39,198 bases of DNA from JBMYTN01 sp049604415 (GTDB taxonomy: Bacteria; Pseudomonadota; Alphaproteobacteria; Rhodospirillales; Rhodospirillaceae). Both the position numbers and the translations under genes were made by a program. The stretch is taken from contig JBMYTN010000037.1 of assembly GCA_049604415.1 (NCBI GenBank), positions 1 through 39,198 on the forward strand, written 5' to 3'. The notes under the pieces are model-generated. The model did no database searches and was not told the origin of the DNA. It was given only the letters and a program-made list of their open reading frames with translations. Positions 1 through 8,889 of the stretch are shown here, one piece after another; within the stretch, counting starts at the first letter, position 1; each line of letters starts with the position of its first letter.

Positions 1-354
1 CCTGCGTTTTCCCTCCTGTTCTTCCAATGTTTTCACTCCTCCCAAAATCCGTTCCATTTATGAGTTCACGGCCTAAATTCGGGGTGCGCAGGACATCCGA
101 AAAGCGCCTCAGTTCAAGACGTTTTCGATGGAAAGCCCCCTCTCCCCCAATGCGAGATGCCTTAGAGCCCTTTGTGCGCAATGAAGTCAATCCCTTCGGC
201 TGATTTTAGGCATTCGGGTTGGATCTGTGCCGCTTGGGAAAAATCCGGTGCGCCAAAGAAGCAGGGATGCTGTGCTGGCGAATGTCCAGACAACAAAAAA
301 GCCGCAGCCCTTCCGGGCGCAGCTTAAAAAAAGCCTACAGTATTAAAACGTTAG
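1..354. other. Left chromosomal flank without a gene
   Basis: No convincing open reading frame lies here. The only clear element is a hairpin with T-rich minus-strand flank at 295-325. Before integration this sequence lay directly downstream of the tRNA-Glu gene that is now at 20512-20587, so it is the original 3' neighbourhood of that tRNA. A plus-strand frame at 219-422 crosses the attachment site and has no codon or ribosome-site support. Confidence 0.6.
295..325 (-). terminator. Probable original terminator of tRNA-Glu
   Basis: On the minus strand an imperfect hairpin (outer arms 299-302/322-325, inner GCCC/GGGC arms around a four-base loop at 311-314) runs into six T residues (complement of 295-300). 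It lies about 30 bases beyond the attL copy of the tRNA 3' end, where a tRNA terminator would sit before integration. The element now separates it from the gene by 20 kb. Confidence 0.5.
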
Positions 355-377
355 CCGCGATGGCGTCCCCAACGGGA
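355..377. repeat. attL, left copy of 23-bp attachment core
   Basis: These 23 bases are identical to 20506-20528. The copy contains the last 17 bases of tRNA-Glu plus six bases beyond it. Bases on either side (354, 378) differ between the copies, so the repeat ends are sharp. Confidence 0.9.
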
Positions 378-439
378 GGGGACGAAAAAGCTATATTTTT
401 CAATATTTTCATTGCTTTATAGTCGGGTAATTTTATTGC

Positions 440-481
440 TTTGTACTACTTTTTGTACCATTTCTTGGATTTGCTTTGTAC
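440..481. promoter_or_regulatory. Left integrase arm-type sites (three TTTGTAC copies)
   Basis: TTTGTAC occurs at 440-446, 452-458 and 475-481, all in the same orientation, within 130 bases of attL. The same heptamer occurs three times beside attR. Clustered short repeats on both sides of the core are the usual layout of arm-binding sites for tyrosine integrases with an N-terminal arm-binding domain. Binding is inferred. Confidence 0.65.
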
Positions 482-498
482 TAGCCGGACAAAACAAA

Positions 499-537
499 AG
501 CGGCCAGACTGCTCCGGATAAAGACAGTCTGGCCGCT
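499..537 (-). terminator. Terminator of the late operon
   Basis: A perfect 12-bp stem (500-511 with 525-536, plus an A-T pair at 499/537) encloses a 13-base loop. On the minus strand it is followed by TTTTGTTTTG. It lies about 120 bases after the stop of the last late gene (659), as expected for a strong intrinsic terminator at the element's left end. Confidence 0.85.
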
Positions 538-658
538 CTGTTTGACCACCGCGCAAGAGGAGGAGAAGACGGCGGTCAATGTGGTGGTCGGCAGCGCGCA
601 AGGTCTAGAAATGCACCGCCGACCGTTACCCGCGCAGTATGAGATGCGGGATTCTCGG

Positions 659-976
659 TTAGCTCAAAACAGTGGGATCAATGGCGATGATGCGCCTCGC
701 TTTCTTGGTCGGGTTGCGATTATTTTTCATGCGGAAAATCTGTCGCTTGATGTCCTGCAAAACGGCCTTCATCTCATTGCGCGATCTGAACTTAGTCTTT
801 TTGCCGTTGTGTTCTACTTCGCTGGCCCCAGCCCAATAGGCGTGCAACGTCGCGCGATACCGGGCGATGATTTCGTTCACATAGTCGGCGCTCGCGTCCT
901 GGATGGCGATCTCTACGTCGTCCAGATCGTCAATCGTCGCATCCGCAAGCGGATCGGTATTCAGGTCGATGGTCAT
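659..976 (-). CDS. gpW-like head-tail joining protein (candidate)
   Basis: This 105-aa protein is the last gene of the late operon; its ATG directly follows the tape measure stop codon (TAAATG). Residues 40-75 recall lambda gpW: an Arg-Ala-x-Leu-His helix, a Gly, a short hairpin containing HNGKKTKF, then a second helix with KAVLQDIKRQI. In lambda, gpW sits below the portal and completes the packaged head so that a tail can attach. The protein is longer than lambda gpW (68 aa) because of an acidic N-terminal extension. Its position is odd: gpW normally lies between terminase and portal, not after the tape measure. The assignment is motif-level recognition only; otherwise it is a small late protein of unknown role. 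Confidence 0.5.
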   Translation of the reverse strand: MTIDLNTDPLADATIDDLDDVEIAIQDASADYVNEIIARYRATLHAYWAGASEVEHNGKKTKFRSRNEMKAVLQDIKRQIFRMKNNRNPTKKARRIIAIDPTVLS

Positions 977-3877
977 TTATATAAGTCCCGGGCTGTATCC
1001 CGCCTCAATGCTCGATAATCGCGGGCCAAGACCTTCGCGCTGCACGCGCGCGCCTTTGGGTAGGTTGTCGAATTTCACGGTGATCGTTTCTTTCTGGGCG
1101 ACCGGCTCTTGGCCGGTCCGCCCTTGGGCAACGCGGCGCTCTACCTCGACCTTTTCGGCGATGCGGTAATCTATAAGTGCGCTGATCTGGCTGTTCATGT
1201 CGGCGGCAGTCGCCTCGGCTTGAGCTCGGATCAGGTCCGCCATGGGCGAGCCTTGGCCACCGCCTTGACCGTTCAGGTCCCGGGTGAATTGCCCGGTCGG
1301 GCTCTGGTCCATCATGCGCGCGGTCGCGTTCATGGACTGCGCAAGCTCTGCCACGCCTTCAAAGCGATCATTGGCCAGCGCGGGCATGGGCGGCACGCTG
1401 ATATTGGGCTGGAACGCGGCCACGGTCTGCGCGGGTGCGCCTTGGGCCACGTTGACCGCAGGAGCGGCCACATTGATCACGCTCTGCGCGGTCTGTTGGA
1501 TGCTGGCCATCATCGACCGTCCAAGGTCGGCGATGCCGTCCAGGATACCGCGCAGAGTTTGGTTCCCCGCTTCAGCGATCTGTTGGGCGGCCTCCAGTGT
1601 CGGAGTCAGCGTCTCGCCGACCGCAATGCCAGCGGCCTCGCCTTGGGCCTGCGCTCTGTCGATGGGGTCCGCTTGGCCCTCAGCCGGGTCGGACTGGATT
1701 TGATCGACCACCTTGCGGGTAGCGTCCGGCACCGTGGCATTGGCGGCCTCGGTGACCACTTGGCTGATCTCTTGAACTTGCGCGGGCACCTGGACCGCTT
1801 CGGCGGTCTCCAGGACTTGGCGGACCGGCGCAAAGGTCTCCTGAAGAACAAGCGGGTCGGTCTCTTCCCATTGCTGGGCGATGCTCTGGACCTTTTCCGG
1901 GACCGGTGGGCCACCATCATCTGCATAGACGCGGGAGACGCTCTGGACCGCCTCGGGAACTTCCGGCATGTCGTCGTTCACGGCAGTGGCGATCTCCACC
2001 GCCGGGGCCACGGAATCCGCAGCGGCTTCGACTTGTTCGGAGAAGTCTCCAAGGTCGATGCCCACATATTCGAGGACGCCATCGATCCCGGCCAGCATCG
2101 AGTTCAGGCCGCCCATAAATTTATCTTTGAGCGTCTTGATCGCCTTGGACACGTCCAGGCCGGTGATGGTCTGAATAATGGCCGCGAACGCCTTGGGCAC
2201 GGCCATGATGGTGTCTTTAATGTGGTCGGCGAATAGCTTGGCAGCGGCCTTGCCAGCGTCCAGAGCGGCGCTGAAATCGCCATCCAGGACGGCGGAAACC
2301 ATCTCGCCAAGCTTGCCAAAGATCTTTCCGATGCGGTCAGACCACTGGGTCAACCAAGCTTTGAATTCGTCCCAATTCGCGATCAGGGCGGCGACAGCAA
2401 CGCCACCGGCAAGCACCAGCGCGGTAAATGGATTGCTCAACATCGCCAGACGGATCGCGGTCATTACTCGCCGCACAACACCGCCCATCTTGGCCATGGT
2501 CGCCCCAATGGCGGCCCCGGCAGCGCTGAATCCGCCCGACATTACAGTGCCAACAGGACTCATCGCCACCATGCGGACGGCCAGACGGCCAAGGGACGCG
2601 ATAGCGCTGGCCGTGCCTTTTGCCGCAGATACGCCCAGGGATAGTATGGACCCACCAGCGGCCAGGGCCACGGGGCCAATCTTGGCTAGCAGAACCGGAA
2701 TGCCGAACAGGCCCTTGCCCAGCGCGGTGATCAGGGGCAGCGCTGCGGAGATGGCACCCGCGAAGCCGATGGCTTTGGACGCGGCCCAAGCCCCGGCCAG
2801 GGCGATCAGGGCGGACTCGCTGGATAGAAGCTTTCCGATCAATGGACCGATGAACGCGACCACCTTGGCGATGCCATCGACAATAGCCGCCCAGGGCACC
2901 TTGGCCATGGCGGCGGTCAGACGGGCGAAACTAGAGATCATAGACCCGATGGTCTTGCCCAGATCTTCACTGGACAGCCCGCCAAACGCTTCGCGCAACG
3001 CCTTGGTGGCATCGGCAATGCCTTCCTGGAATCCCTCGGACTGTCTGGCCGCGACTATCATGTCGGTAAATTTCGACGCGGTATCGGTCAGGACTGGAAT
3101 GATGCCAGCCGCAAATTCGTTGCGCAGGCCCTCCAGCGACTTCATAAGTCGTCCGACCGTGTCGTTGTAAAGCTCGGCATTCTGGAGGGCTTCCGGGTCG
3201 ATGATCAGCCCCAGCCGGTCGGCCTCGTCGCGAACAGCGCGCAACTGGTCTTCCGTCATGGTCAGCGTGGAAAGCAATAATGCGCCGCGTTCATCGCCCA
3301 CCAGCGCAGCCGCGATGCGGGTCTGTTCGGCTACATCGCTGGTCTGCGCCAATGCCTCCCGGATGGCGGCCATTTGCTGTTCTAAAGAATCAGCATTAAC
3401 CAGAGCCTCCACCAACTCAGGGTTGGACCCGTTCAGTTCGCTGAACAGCGCGCCCCGGCCTTCAGCGGCACGGCCCACTCGGCGAGTCAGAGTCTGCACG
3501 CCCTTGAAGAAGCTTTCCGCCGATGCCCCGGCCTCTTCAGCGGCCAGAGCGGCCCCCTGGAGGAAGTCGGTATTGGCCGCGAAATCGCCCCGCAGTCGGC
3601 GGGAGATTTTTGCGACTTGGTCCGCGCTCTCGGCGAAATCATTGGTCATTTTCGTGGCCATGAAGGCCGCCCCGCCACCGGCCAAAGCGAAGGCTCCGCC
3701 CAGCTTGGCCAGACCGCTCGCCAGCCCGCCCGCGCCCGTCCGCATGGCAGTCATGGCCGCTTGGGACCGCAGCACGGAATCGCGCATCCTGTTGGCGCTC
3801 TGGGCGATGCTCTTGGCGACCGGGCTGAACCGGTCGGTGGCGCGGATGACTGCAGAGATGTCGAAGCGATTGGCCAT
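977..3877 (-). CDS. Phage tail tape measure protein
   Basis: This 966-aa protein has the classic composition of a tail tape measure protein, which sets tail length and is threaded through the tail tube. The N-terminus (MANRFDISAVIRATDRFSP) and the Ala/Gly-rich helix after it match the conserved start of such proteins. Residues 330-500 hold several hydrophobic segments. Residues 635-727 contain four imperfect copies of a VP-x-x-VQ-x-I-x-Q unit. The C-terminus has the FDNLPKGARV-type motif seen in Mu/P2-like tape measures. An AAGGA ribosome site lies 8 bases before the ATG. It is unusual that no tail tube gene accompanies it and that the chaperone-like gene is 7 kb upstream instead of adjacent. 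Confidence 0.88.
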   Translation of the reverse strand: MANRFDISAVIRATDRFSPVAKSIAQSANRMRDSVLRSQAAMTAMRTGAGGLASGLAKLGGAFALAGGGAAFMATKMTNDFAESADQVAKISRRLRGDFAANTDFLQGAALAAEEAGASAESFFKGVQTLTRRVGRAAEGRGALFSELNGSNPELVEALVNADSLEQQMAAIREALAQTSDVAEQTRIAAALVGDERGALLLSTLTMTEDQLRAVRDEADRLGLIIDPEALQNAELYNDTVGRLMKSLEGLRNEFAAGIIPVLTDTASKFTDMIVAARQSEGFQEGIADATKALREAFGGLSSEDLGKTIGSMISSFARLTAAMAKVPWAAIVDGIAKVVAFIGPLIGKLLSSESALIALAGAWAASKAIGFAGAISAALPLITALGKGLFGIPVLLAKIGPVALAAGGSILSLGVSAAKGTASAIASLGRLAVRMVAMSPVGTVMSGGFSAAGAAIGATMAKMGGVVRRVMTAIRLAMLSNPFTALVLAGGVAVAALIANWDEFKAWLTQWSDRIGKIFGKLGEMVSAVLDGDFSAALDAGKAAAKLFADHIKDTIMAVPKAFAAIIQTITGLDVSKAIKTLKDKFMGGLNSMLAGIDGVLEYVGIDLGDFSEQVEAAADSVAPAVEIATAVNDDMPEVPEAVQSVSRVYADDGGPPVPEKVQSIAQQWEETDPLVLQETFAPVRQVLETAEAVQVPAQVQEISQVVTEAANATVPDATRKVVDQIQSDPAEGQADPIDRAQAQGEAAGIAVGETLTPTLEAAQQIAEAGNQTLRGILDGIADLGRSMMASIQQTAQSVINVAAPAVNVAQGAPAQTVAAFQPNISVPPMPALANDRFEGVAELAQSMNATARMMDQSPTGQFTRDLNGQGGGQGSPMADLIRAQAEATAADMNSQISALIDYRIAEKVEVERRVAQGRTGQEPVAQKETITVKFDNLPKGARVQREGLGPRLSSIEAGYSPGLI

Positions 3878-3891
3878 GTGCCAGTTCCTTC

Positions 3892-4791
3892 TTAGGTCAG
3901 GGCGTCCAGAACCTGGAAGTTGAAGGAGATGTTCGCGGCCTCGTTATTGGTCACGATCAGGTTGACCGCAGCGCCGGAGATCGACCCGGTGAAGTCCACG
4001 TTGAGCAGCTCGGACCCGGTACCAGCGCCGTTGTCGGTGACGTTGACGTTAGTGCCGTCATGGCCGACGATCACGTTGCCCACGCGGACATTGCCCGCGC
4101 CATCGCTCATGGAGTAGCCGACGATATAACCGGAGCTGGTGGTGGCCCCGAGAGACTGCGCAGTGGTGCCCCCGCTGGCGGTGACGGCGATGGCAGTGCC
4201 GCTGTTCAGGCTGGAGCTGGCCGCGCCGAGGTTGTAACCGGCGTTGATCAGCTTCTGCGCCAGCGCTTGGGTCGATGGACCGGCATAGGTGCCGTTGACC
4301 GGCCCACCAGAGCGGCCACGGCCAGAAGGCCCGTTCCGTTCCGGGTAGAAAGCTGGTTGCACGTTCCGGACAGCATCGGCGACCATGGCGTGACTCACCA
4401 CTGCATCGGCACCCGGCGCACCGGCGGCCCCTCGTTCGGCCAGAATGCCCCAGGAGCGGGAAGATTTGCCCGGCTTGTCTGCGGTGTCGGTGGTCGCGAT
4501 GTAGCTGCTACCATCCAGGAAGACGATATCGCCCTCGCTGTACCGCTTGCCTGCTTGGTGTTTGCCAGCGTACCGCATACCGGGCGCACCCGGCGCGCCA
4601 GCGGGACCGGCGGGACCCATCGGCCCTTGGGCACCATCGGCCCCACGCTCGCCACGGGGACCAATGGCCCCACGCTCACCGCGCGGACCGGGAGTCATTT
4701 GGCGCTGTTGAAGGTCGCGGATTTGGTTCTGCAAGGCATCTATGAAATTTTGTGCCCGCCCGATGGCGGACCCTACTCGGTTACTTTGCAT
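3892..4791 (-). CDS. Collagen-like fibre protein
   Basis: The 299-aa product has a short N-terminal coiled coil (about residues 8-30), then roughly twelve Gly-X-Y triplets (for example GPRGERGAIGPRGERG) that should form a collagen-like triple helix. Next come a carbohydrate-module-like stretch (YSEGDIVFLDGSSYIA), another short GAPGA segment and a Ser/Thr/Gly/Asn-rich beta-type C-terminal domain. Such trimeric proteins are usually phage tail or side fibres that contact the host surface. I chose the ATG at 4791 because GGAG lies 8 bases upstream; the ATG at 4806 lacks a ribosome site. The gene overlaps its upstream neighbour, so translation is probably coupled. Confidence 0.7.
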   Translation of the reverse strand: MQSNRVGSAIGRAQNFIDALQNQIRDLQQRQMTPGPRGERGAIGPRGERGADGAQGPMGPAGPAGAPGAPGMRYAGKHQAGKRYSEGDIVFLDGSSYIATTDTADKPGKSSRSWGILAERGAAGAPGADAVVSHAMVADAVRNVQPAFYPERNGPSGRGRSGGPVNGTYAGPSTQALAQKLINAGYNLGAASSSLNSGTAIAVTASGGTTAQSLGATTSSGYIVGYSMSDGAGNVRVGNVIVGHDGTNVNVTDNGAGTGSELLNVDFTGSISGAAVNLIVTNNEAANISFNFQVLDALT

Positions 4792-5374
4792 CTGTTTTTT
4801 CTCCATAAACTTGCTTAGCGCGGGCGGCCAGGAAGCCTTTTTGCCCGCTGGGTGGGGATGCCTTGCGGGCGGTGTTGATGTTGTCTTCGCTGGCCAGACG
4901 GTCGGCCAGGATCGACCGGGCGCGCTTTGTGTCGCCCAGGGTGCGCTTCAGCAGCGCATTGGTTTCAGCATTGGTCAGACCGGCGGCGCGGCACATCGTG
5001 CGGGTCTGAGCGATCTCGCCTTGGCGGGTCTCGCCGATGATGGCCATGGCCCGGGCAGACCGCCCGGACACATCGTCCCGGATCCGCTTCATCGACCGCG
5101 CAGCCGGTTCCATCGTTGCCAGCAAAGCGGCCAGATCTTCGGCGCTCACTTCGGGCAACGGCTCGGGCTCAGGCTCTACAAGCTCCGGGGCGAGCAACTG
5201 GAGGAAATCCTTGGCGGCCTGCTCGCTGGTCTGGGCAACCTCAGACCGGACCGCCTCGGCGGCGTCGGCCTTCAGGGCCTCGAACAGATCCGCTCCGGTG
5301 GCGGGCTCGTCTTCCCCGGGAAGTGAACCAATCAAATTGCGGGAATCATCGGCGGCCTCGATGCGATTATTCAT
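4781..5374 (-). CDS. Unknown late protein in the scaffold/protease position
   Basis: This 197-aa protein has an acidic N-terminal half with a Pro-Glu stretch (VEPEPEPLPEV) and a basic, helical C-terminal half. The segment RAMAIIGETRQGEIAQ through LTNAETNALLKR faintly recalls the C-terminal scaffold region of lambda gpC/S49-type head proteases, but no protease domain is present. It starts 8 bases inside the portal gene and ends inside the fibre gene. In lambda-like phages the gene after the portal encodes protease and scaffold, so a scaffold or size-determining role is possible. The similarity is weak, and the protein should be called unknown if no profile hit is found. Confidence 0.4.
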   Translation of the reverse strand: MNNRIEAADDSRNLIGSLPGEDEPATGADLFEALKADAAEAVRSEVAQTSEQAAKDFLQLLAPELVEPEPEPLPEVSAEDLAALLATMEPAARSMKRIRDDVSGRSARAMAIIGETRQGEIAQTRTMCRAAGLTNAETNALLKRTLGDTKRARSILADRLASEDNINTARKASPPSGQKGFLAARAKQVYGEKTDAK

Positions 5375-6854
5375 CGTCCAGGCCCTCCATTGAACCTTTC
5401 GGCGCTTCGGGCGGTTCCGGGAAGTCTAGGCCGATTTCTCCGGCGTAGGTTTCTTCCGCAAGTCGTTGATCTAATTGCGCTTGTAGCTCTACGCCGTGAC
5501 GGCGGCCCACCTCTGACCGGGACAGGATTCCCGCGTTCATAAGGTCCAGATCGGCCTTCACGGCTTGGCCGACATTGGCAGCATTCAACAGCGGACTGGT
5601 CTTAAAATGCACCCGGTGAAGGCGCTTGCAGGCCTCGCCGATGGCGGGGTCCATGCGACCAGCCAGGACTTCCCGGTCAATCCAGATCTTGAAAAGCGGG
5701 CTAAGTACCTGAGACCGCAGGGATTCACGGATATCGGTAAGGCTGTTTTCAAAGTCCGTTAAGCCGATCCGGCCACCGGAATGGTTGACCGCTCCATAGT
5801 CTTCGGACAGCAAAAACGCTGGAACGCCAAGGACTTGGGCGAGAAAGCTCATAGTTACCTTGGTAAATCCAGCCATATCAGCGGGTTGGCCGTGAGTCTT
5901 CATGTCAAGCCCCACGCCCGGGGGCAAGGTCGCAACCATGCCCTGAAACCAGCCATTTGAGATAATGCGGTCGGCTAAGTCACTGTAATCGCTCAGATCA
6001 TCGGTTAGGTCGATGTCACCGTCCAGACCCTCGCTCGGATTGGCAGCGGTCAGAATCGCTGACACGCTGGAAGCGTTCCGGGACTGCACCAGATGGTTGG
6101 CCATAAGTGCCGCCAAGTCGGCGGCAGGGATGACTGCAGGGGCGACCACGGGAAGGCCGCGATGCGATCCGATCCGCTTGGCATTGATGCGGTGGAGGAT
6201 ATCCCGGGCGGGTATGCGGGCCAGCCGGTCGGGGCTGGTTATGCTGCCGATGATGCCGGACATCAGCGAGTCACCGGGGTGGGTCCGGTAGACGTGATAG
6301 GCCAGAATCCGCCCGGTATTGGGGTTCATCTCTACGCCATCGACCACCTCGGAATTGGGCGAGCGCGTGGCCGCAGCAGTCTCATAGGACGGCACGAACT
6401 CAGATTCCAGCAGCGTAAAGCCGATCTCGCGGTCCAGATTGCGCGGGCGATTGATACGGACGAACATTTCACCAGCGGCCATGCGGTCGGCCTCGATGGC
6501 GTTCAGCGCTTCAATGAAGCTTCGGCCATCCCTATCGGCGGTCTCGGCCCACTCGGCGAAGCGGTCGGCGATTTCGTCTTCCGGGTCGATGACGGCGGGC
6601 AAGTCGATCTTCGGGGCGCGCCCATTCAAGACGTATCCGGTCACCTTCCTGGTGGCACTGATAACCGCAGGGGTATTGAAGCTTGCCCATCGGCAGCGGC
6701 CTCGGACAAGGTCCAGCGCATTACCCGCTTGGGACTTGGGACCGGTGTTCACCTCGCCCAATTGCGTGCGCAGGCGCGGATCATTCGAGGCAACCTGTAT
6801 GCCGCTCGAATTTTTCTTTCTAAGACCGCTGGTCGATGTGGATGTCGTGCTCAT
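5367..6854 (-). CDS. Portal protein, lambda gpB family
   Basis: The 495-aa product matches the lambda-type portal family in length and layout: an RxRCRWASFNTPAVISA helix near residue 50, the GEMFVRINRPRN region near 130, and the LGVPAFLLSEDYGAVNHS region around residues 340-360, a recognisable portal signature. Portals form the dodecameric ring through which terminase pumps DNA and to which neck proteins attach. It follows TerL after a 64-base AT-rich gap, and its stop overlaps the next gene by 8 bases. The acidic, Pro-rich tail (FPEPPEAPKGSMEG) is normal for the family. The ribosome site is poor (AGGG directly before the ATG). Confidence 0.88.
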   Translation of the reverse strand: MSTTSTSTSGLRKKNSSGIQVASNDPRLRTQLGEVNTGPKSQAGNALDLVRGRCRWASFNTPAVISATRKVTGYVLNGRAPKIDLPAVIDPEDEIADRFAEWAETADRDGRSFIEALNAIEADRMAAGEMFVRINRPRNLDREIGFTLLESEFVPSYETAAATRSPNSEVVDGVEMNPNTGRILAYHVYRTHPGDSLMSGIIGSITSPDRLARIPARDILHRINAKRIGSHRGLPVVAPAVIPAADLAALMANHLVQSRNASSVSAILTAANPSEGLDGDIDLTDDLSDYSDLADRIISNGWFQGMVATLPPGVGLDMKTHGQPADMAGFTKVTMSFLAQVLGVPAFLLSEDYGAVNHSGGRIGLTDFENSLTDIRESLRSQVLSPLFKIWIDREVLAGRMDPAIGEACKRLHRVHFKTSPLLNAANVGQAVKADLDLMNAGILSRSEVGRRHGVELQAQLDQRLAEETYAGEIGLDFPEPPEAPKGSMEGLDDE

Positions 6855-6918
6855 GCCCTAAAGATAAATTGGCACGAGTTTTGCAAAAAAGAACTTTTTT
6901 AAAGCTTTACTCAGAAAA

Positions 6919-8889
6919 CTACATGATCGGCCCCGGGCGGCCTGCGCTGGCCACGCTGTAGCGCTTCCGCTGGCTTGCAGGGCGCTTCGTCTTGGATCGG
7001 CGATCATCCAGCACCTTGGCAATGTCTTGACCTTGGCCCGCAGCCTCGGCCTCGATGCGCTCGAATTGGCGAAGCTTCTTTTCGGGCGTGATGTTGAAAC
7101 ACTTCATGATCTTGGCCGCAGCAAAGCAATAGACTGTTCCATCGATCACCTCGGCGGGCGTGCCTTTCTTGACTCGTTTGTAGACTTCCCGTCCGGTCTT
7201 GGGGTCCTGTACTCGTTCCTCTGCGCGCAATTGCTTCCAAAAGTCTTGGGTGCACCAGTCCCGCGCGCCCGGATTGGGAACATTTAGTTTTCCTGGAACT
7301 CCCGGATCTAGGAGGAGTCCGGTGTAGATTTCGTTTTTGATGGCATTCACGTCGATAATGGCGGGCTCGCCATTTACCTTGCGCTCCATCTGATTCCGGG
7401 TCGGCACAACCGTGTTGGGCACGTTTGACGCCCCTTTGACCGCGTAAACACCTTGCCGGAAACGCGGACGAACAAAGCGTTCCACCATCTGAGAACGGTA
7501 GCCATGATCGACGCACATGGCCGTGACAGGAAGGCGGCCCCATTTCGGGTGTTGGGACGGTCGCAGCCGGTATTCCTCCAGGGCACCCCACGGGGAGTCA
7601 GGGTGGGACTCTGGCAAGTTTGTATCCCCGCGAAGGACGGCATGATCGACGATCCACGCTTCGCCATTTGGGCCAAATGCCGTCCGGATAGCCTCCAGCC
7701 GGTCTTTCTGGCAATCTACGCCCACCGTGACGAGAACCGCGTCATCGGGTAGCGCATCGCCCGCAGCGTCCCCGAAATCGCTGCTTTTGATGTCGCTGGC
7801 CTTGATCCGGTCGGAAGCTTCCGCCCAGGGCATTCCGAGCGTGGTGTTTACCCAAGCTTTCAGGTGGGCGGGGTTGCTCTTCACGGACAGAAATTCGTTC
7901 ACGATACCGGACCATGAGACGTTTTCAGAATAGGCGGACCAGATCCAAAAGCTCCGATGACCCGGATCTGGTTCGGGGTTGCAGCCAACAAATTTGCCCC
8001 GGCTGTTCAGGCGGTCCTTTTCCGTCTCGTCGATGGTCGCCCCGCATGATGGGCAGTCCAGCCACACCTTCAGGCCGCCCTCTCGCTTGAACTTCAGTCC
8101 GGTCACGGGGACGGGCAGGACGGCATCATCGCCCAACATCTCGATGGTGCGGTCGCGCTCGAATCCGTAGCTGAAATGGTCGTCACAATGGGGGCATTGG
8201 ACCGCCCAGATCTCCCGGGTGCCAGCGCTGAAATGCTTGGCCGTCAGCCCGTCATATGTGCTTGGCGATCCGCCGACTAGGAGCATTTGATCGCGCTGGA
8301 AAGTCTCGCATCGCTTGCGAGAAAGCGTGACCGGGTCGCCTTCGCCCTCCAGATCGGTGGGACATTGGTCCAATTCGTCGATGACCACAATCCGGAAGCC
8401 AAACCCGCGCAGGGTGCGGGCCACCATGGGACGGATTTTCAAAGACCCACCCGGGACCGGATAGGTCCCGGCCTTGTGGCGTTGTGAGTCCAAGGGGATG
8501 GTCAGCAAATCGCCAATCTGCGCGTTGTCCCGCAACAGCGGTTCAATGCTAGTTTTGGCCATGTCGTCGCACATCGTTTGGCCAGGAAAGACCAATGCCA
8601 GCGGCCCCGGATTGGTCTGTAATTCGCGCAATAGCGCTGCGGACAGAATCAGGGTAAATCCGGTCCGGGCGGACTTGAGAAGCGTGATTTGTCTTATAGA
8701 CGGGGTTGCGATCACCCGGTCGATGGCGTCGGCCAGGGCGACCTGGTAGGCCCAAGGGCGGATGCGGGAAACAGCCGAAAATTCGCTCGGTATGTGCAGG
8801 TCTTGCGTGATGAAGTCGGCCAGGGACTTGCGGTCTACCGGCGTGGCGGCATCGGCGATGGCTTCATAGAGACGTGACAGCGCGGTCAT
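6919..8889 (-). CDS. Terminase large subunit, GpA family
   Basis: The 656-aa protein is the DNA-packaging motor and headful or cos nuclease. The ATPase has a GpA-type deviant Walker A (KSARTGFT, residues 72-79) and Walker B with catalytic Glu (RIVVIDELD, about 166-174). A zinc-binding insert carries CPHC (232-235) and CPSC (279-282). The nuclease half begins around VTVGVDCQKDRLE with Asp392 as a likely metal ligand. The C-terminus is basic. It starts within the TerS stop codon (ATGA) behind a GGAGG ribosome site. All key residues are present, so it looks active. GpA-type terminases usually cut at cos sites. Confidence 0.92.
   Translation of the reverse strand: MTALSRLYEAIADAATPVDRKSLADFITQDLHIPSEFSAVSRIRPWAYQVALADAIDRVIATPSIRQITLLKSARTGFTLILSAALLRELQTNPGPLALVFPGQTMCDDMAKTSIEPLLRDNAQIGDLLTIPLDSQRHKAGTYPVPGGSLKIRPMVARTLRGFGFRIVVIDELDQCPTDLEGEGDPVTLSRKRCETFQRDQMLLVGGSPSTYDGLTAKHFSAGTREIWAVQCPHCDDHFSYGFERDRTIEMLGDDAVLPVPVTGLKFKREGGLKVWLDCPSCGATIDETEKDRLNSRGKFVGCNPEPDPGHRSFWIWSAYSENVSWSGIVNEFLSVKSNPAHLKAWVNTTLGMPWAEASDRIKASDIKSSDFGDAAGDALPDDAVLVTVGVDCQKDRLEAIRTAFGPNGEAWIVDHAVLRGDTNLPESHPDSPWGALEEYRLRPSQHPKWGRLPVTAMCVDHGYRSQMVERFVRPRFRQGVYAVKGASNVPNTVVPTRNQMERKVNGEPAIIDVNAIKNEIYTGLLLDPGVPGKLNVPNPGARDWCTQDFWKQLRAEERVQDPKTGREVYKRVKKGTPAEVIDGTVYCFAAAKIMKCFNITPEKKLRQFERIEAEAAGQGQDIAKVLDDRRSKTKRPASQRKRYSVASAGRPGPIM

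Noticed and set aside
219..422. Plus-strand frame of 67 codons across attL
   Set aside because: It crosses a recombination junction and a terminator hairpin and has no coding features.
440..481. Regularly repeated TTTGTAC motif considered as a CRISPR-like array
   Set aside because: The repeats are only seven bases with spacers of 5-16 bases, and they recur next to attR, so integrase arm sites explain them better.
1109..2236. Long plus-strand open frame (375 codons) opposite the tape measure gene
   Set aside because: It is a shadow of the GC-rich tape measure gene, with low-complexity Arg/Gly/Leu/His composition, no ribosome site and no family resemblance.
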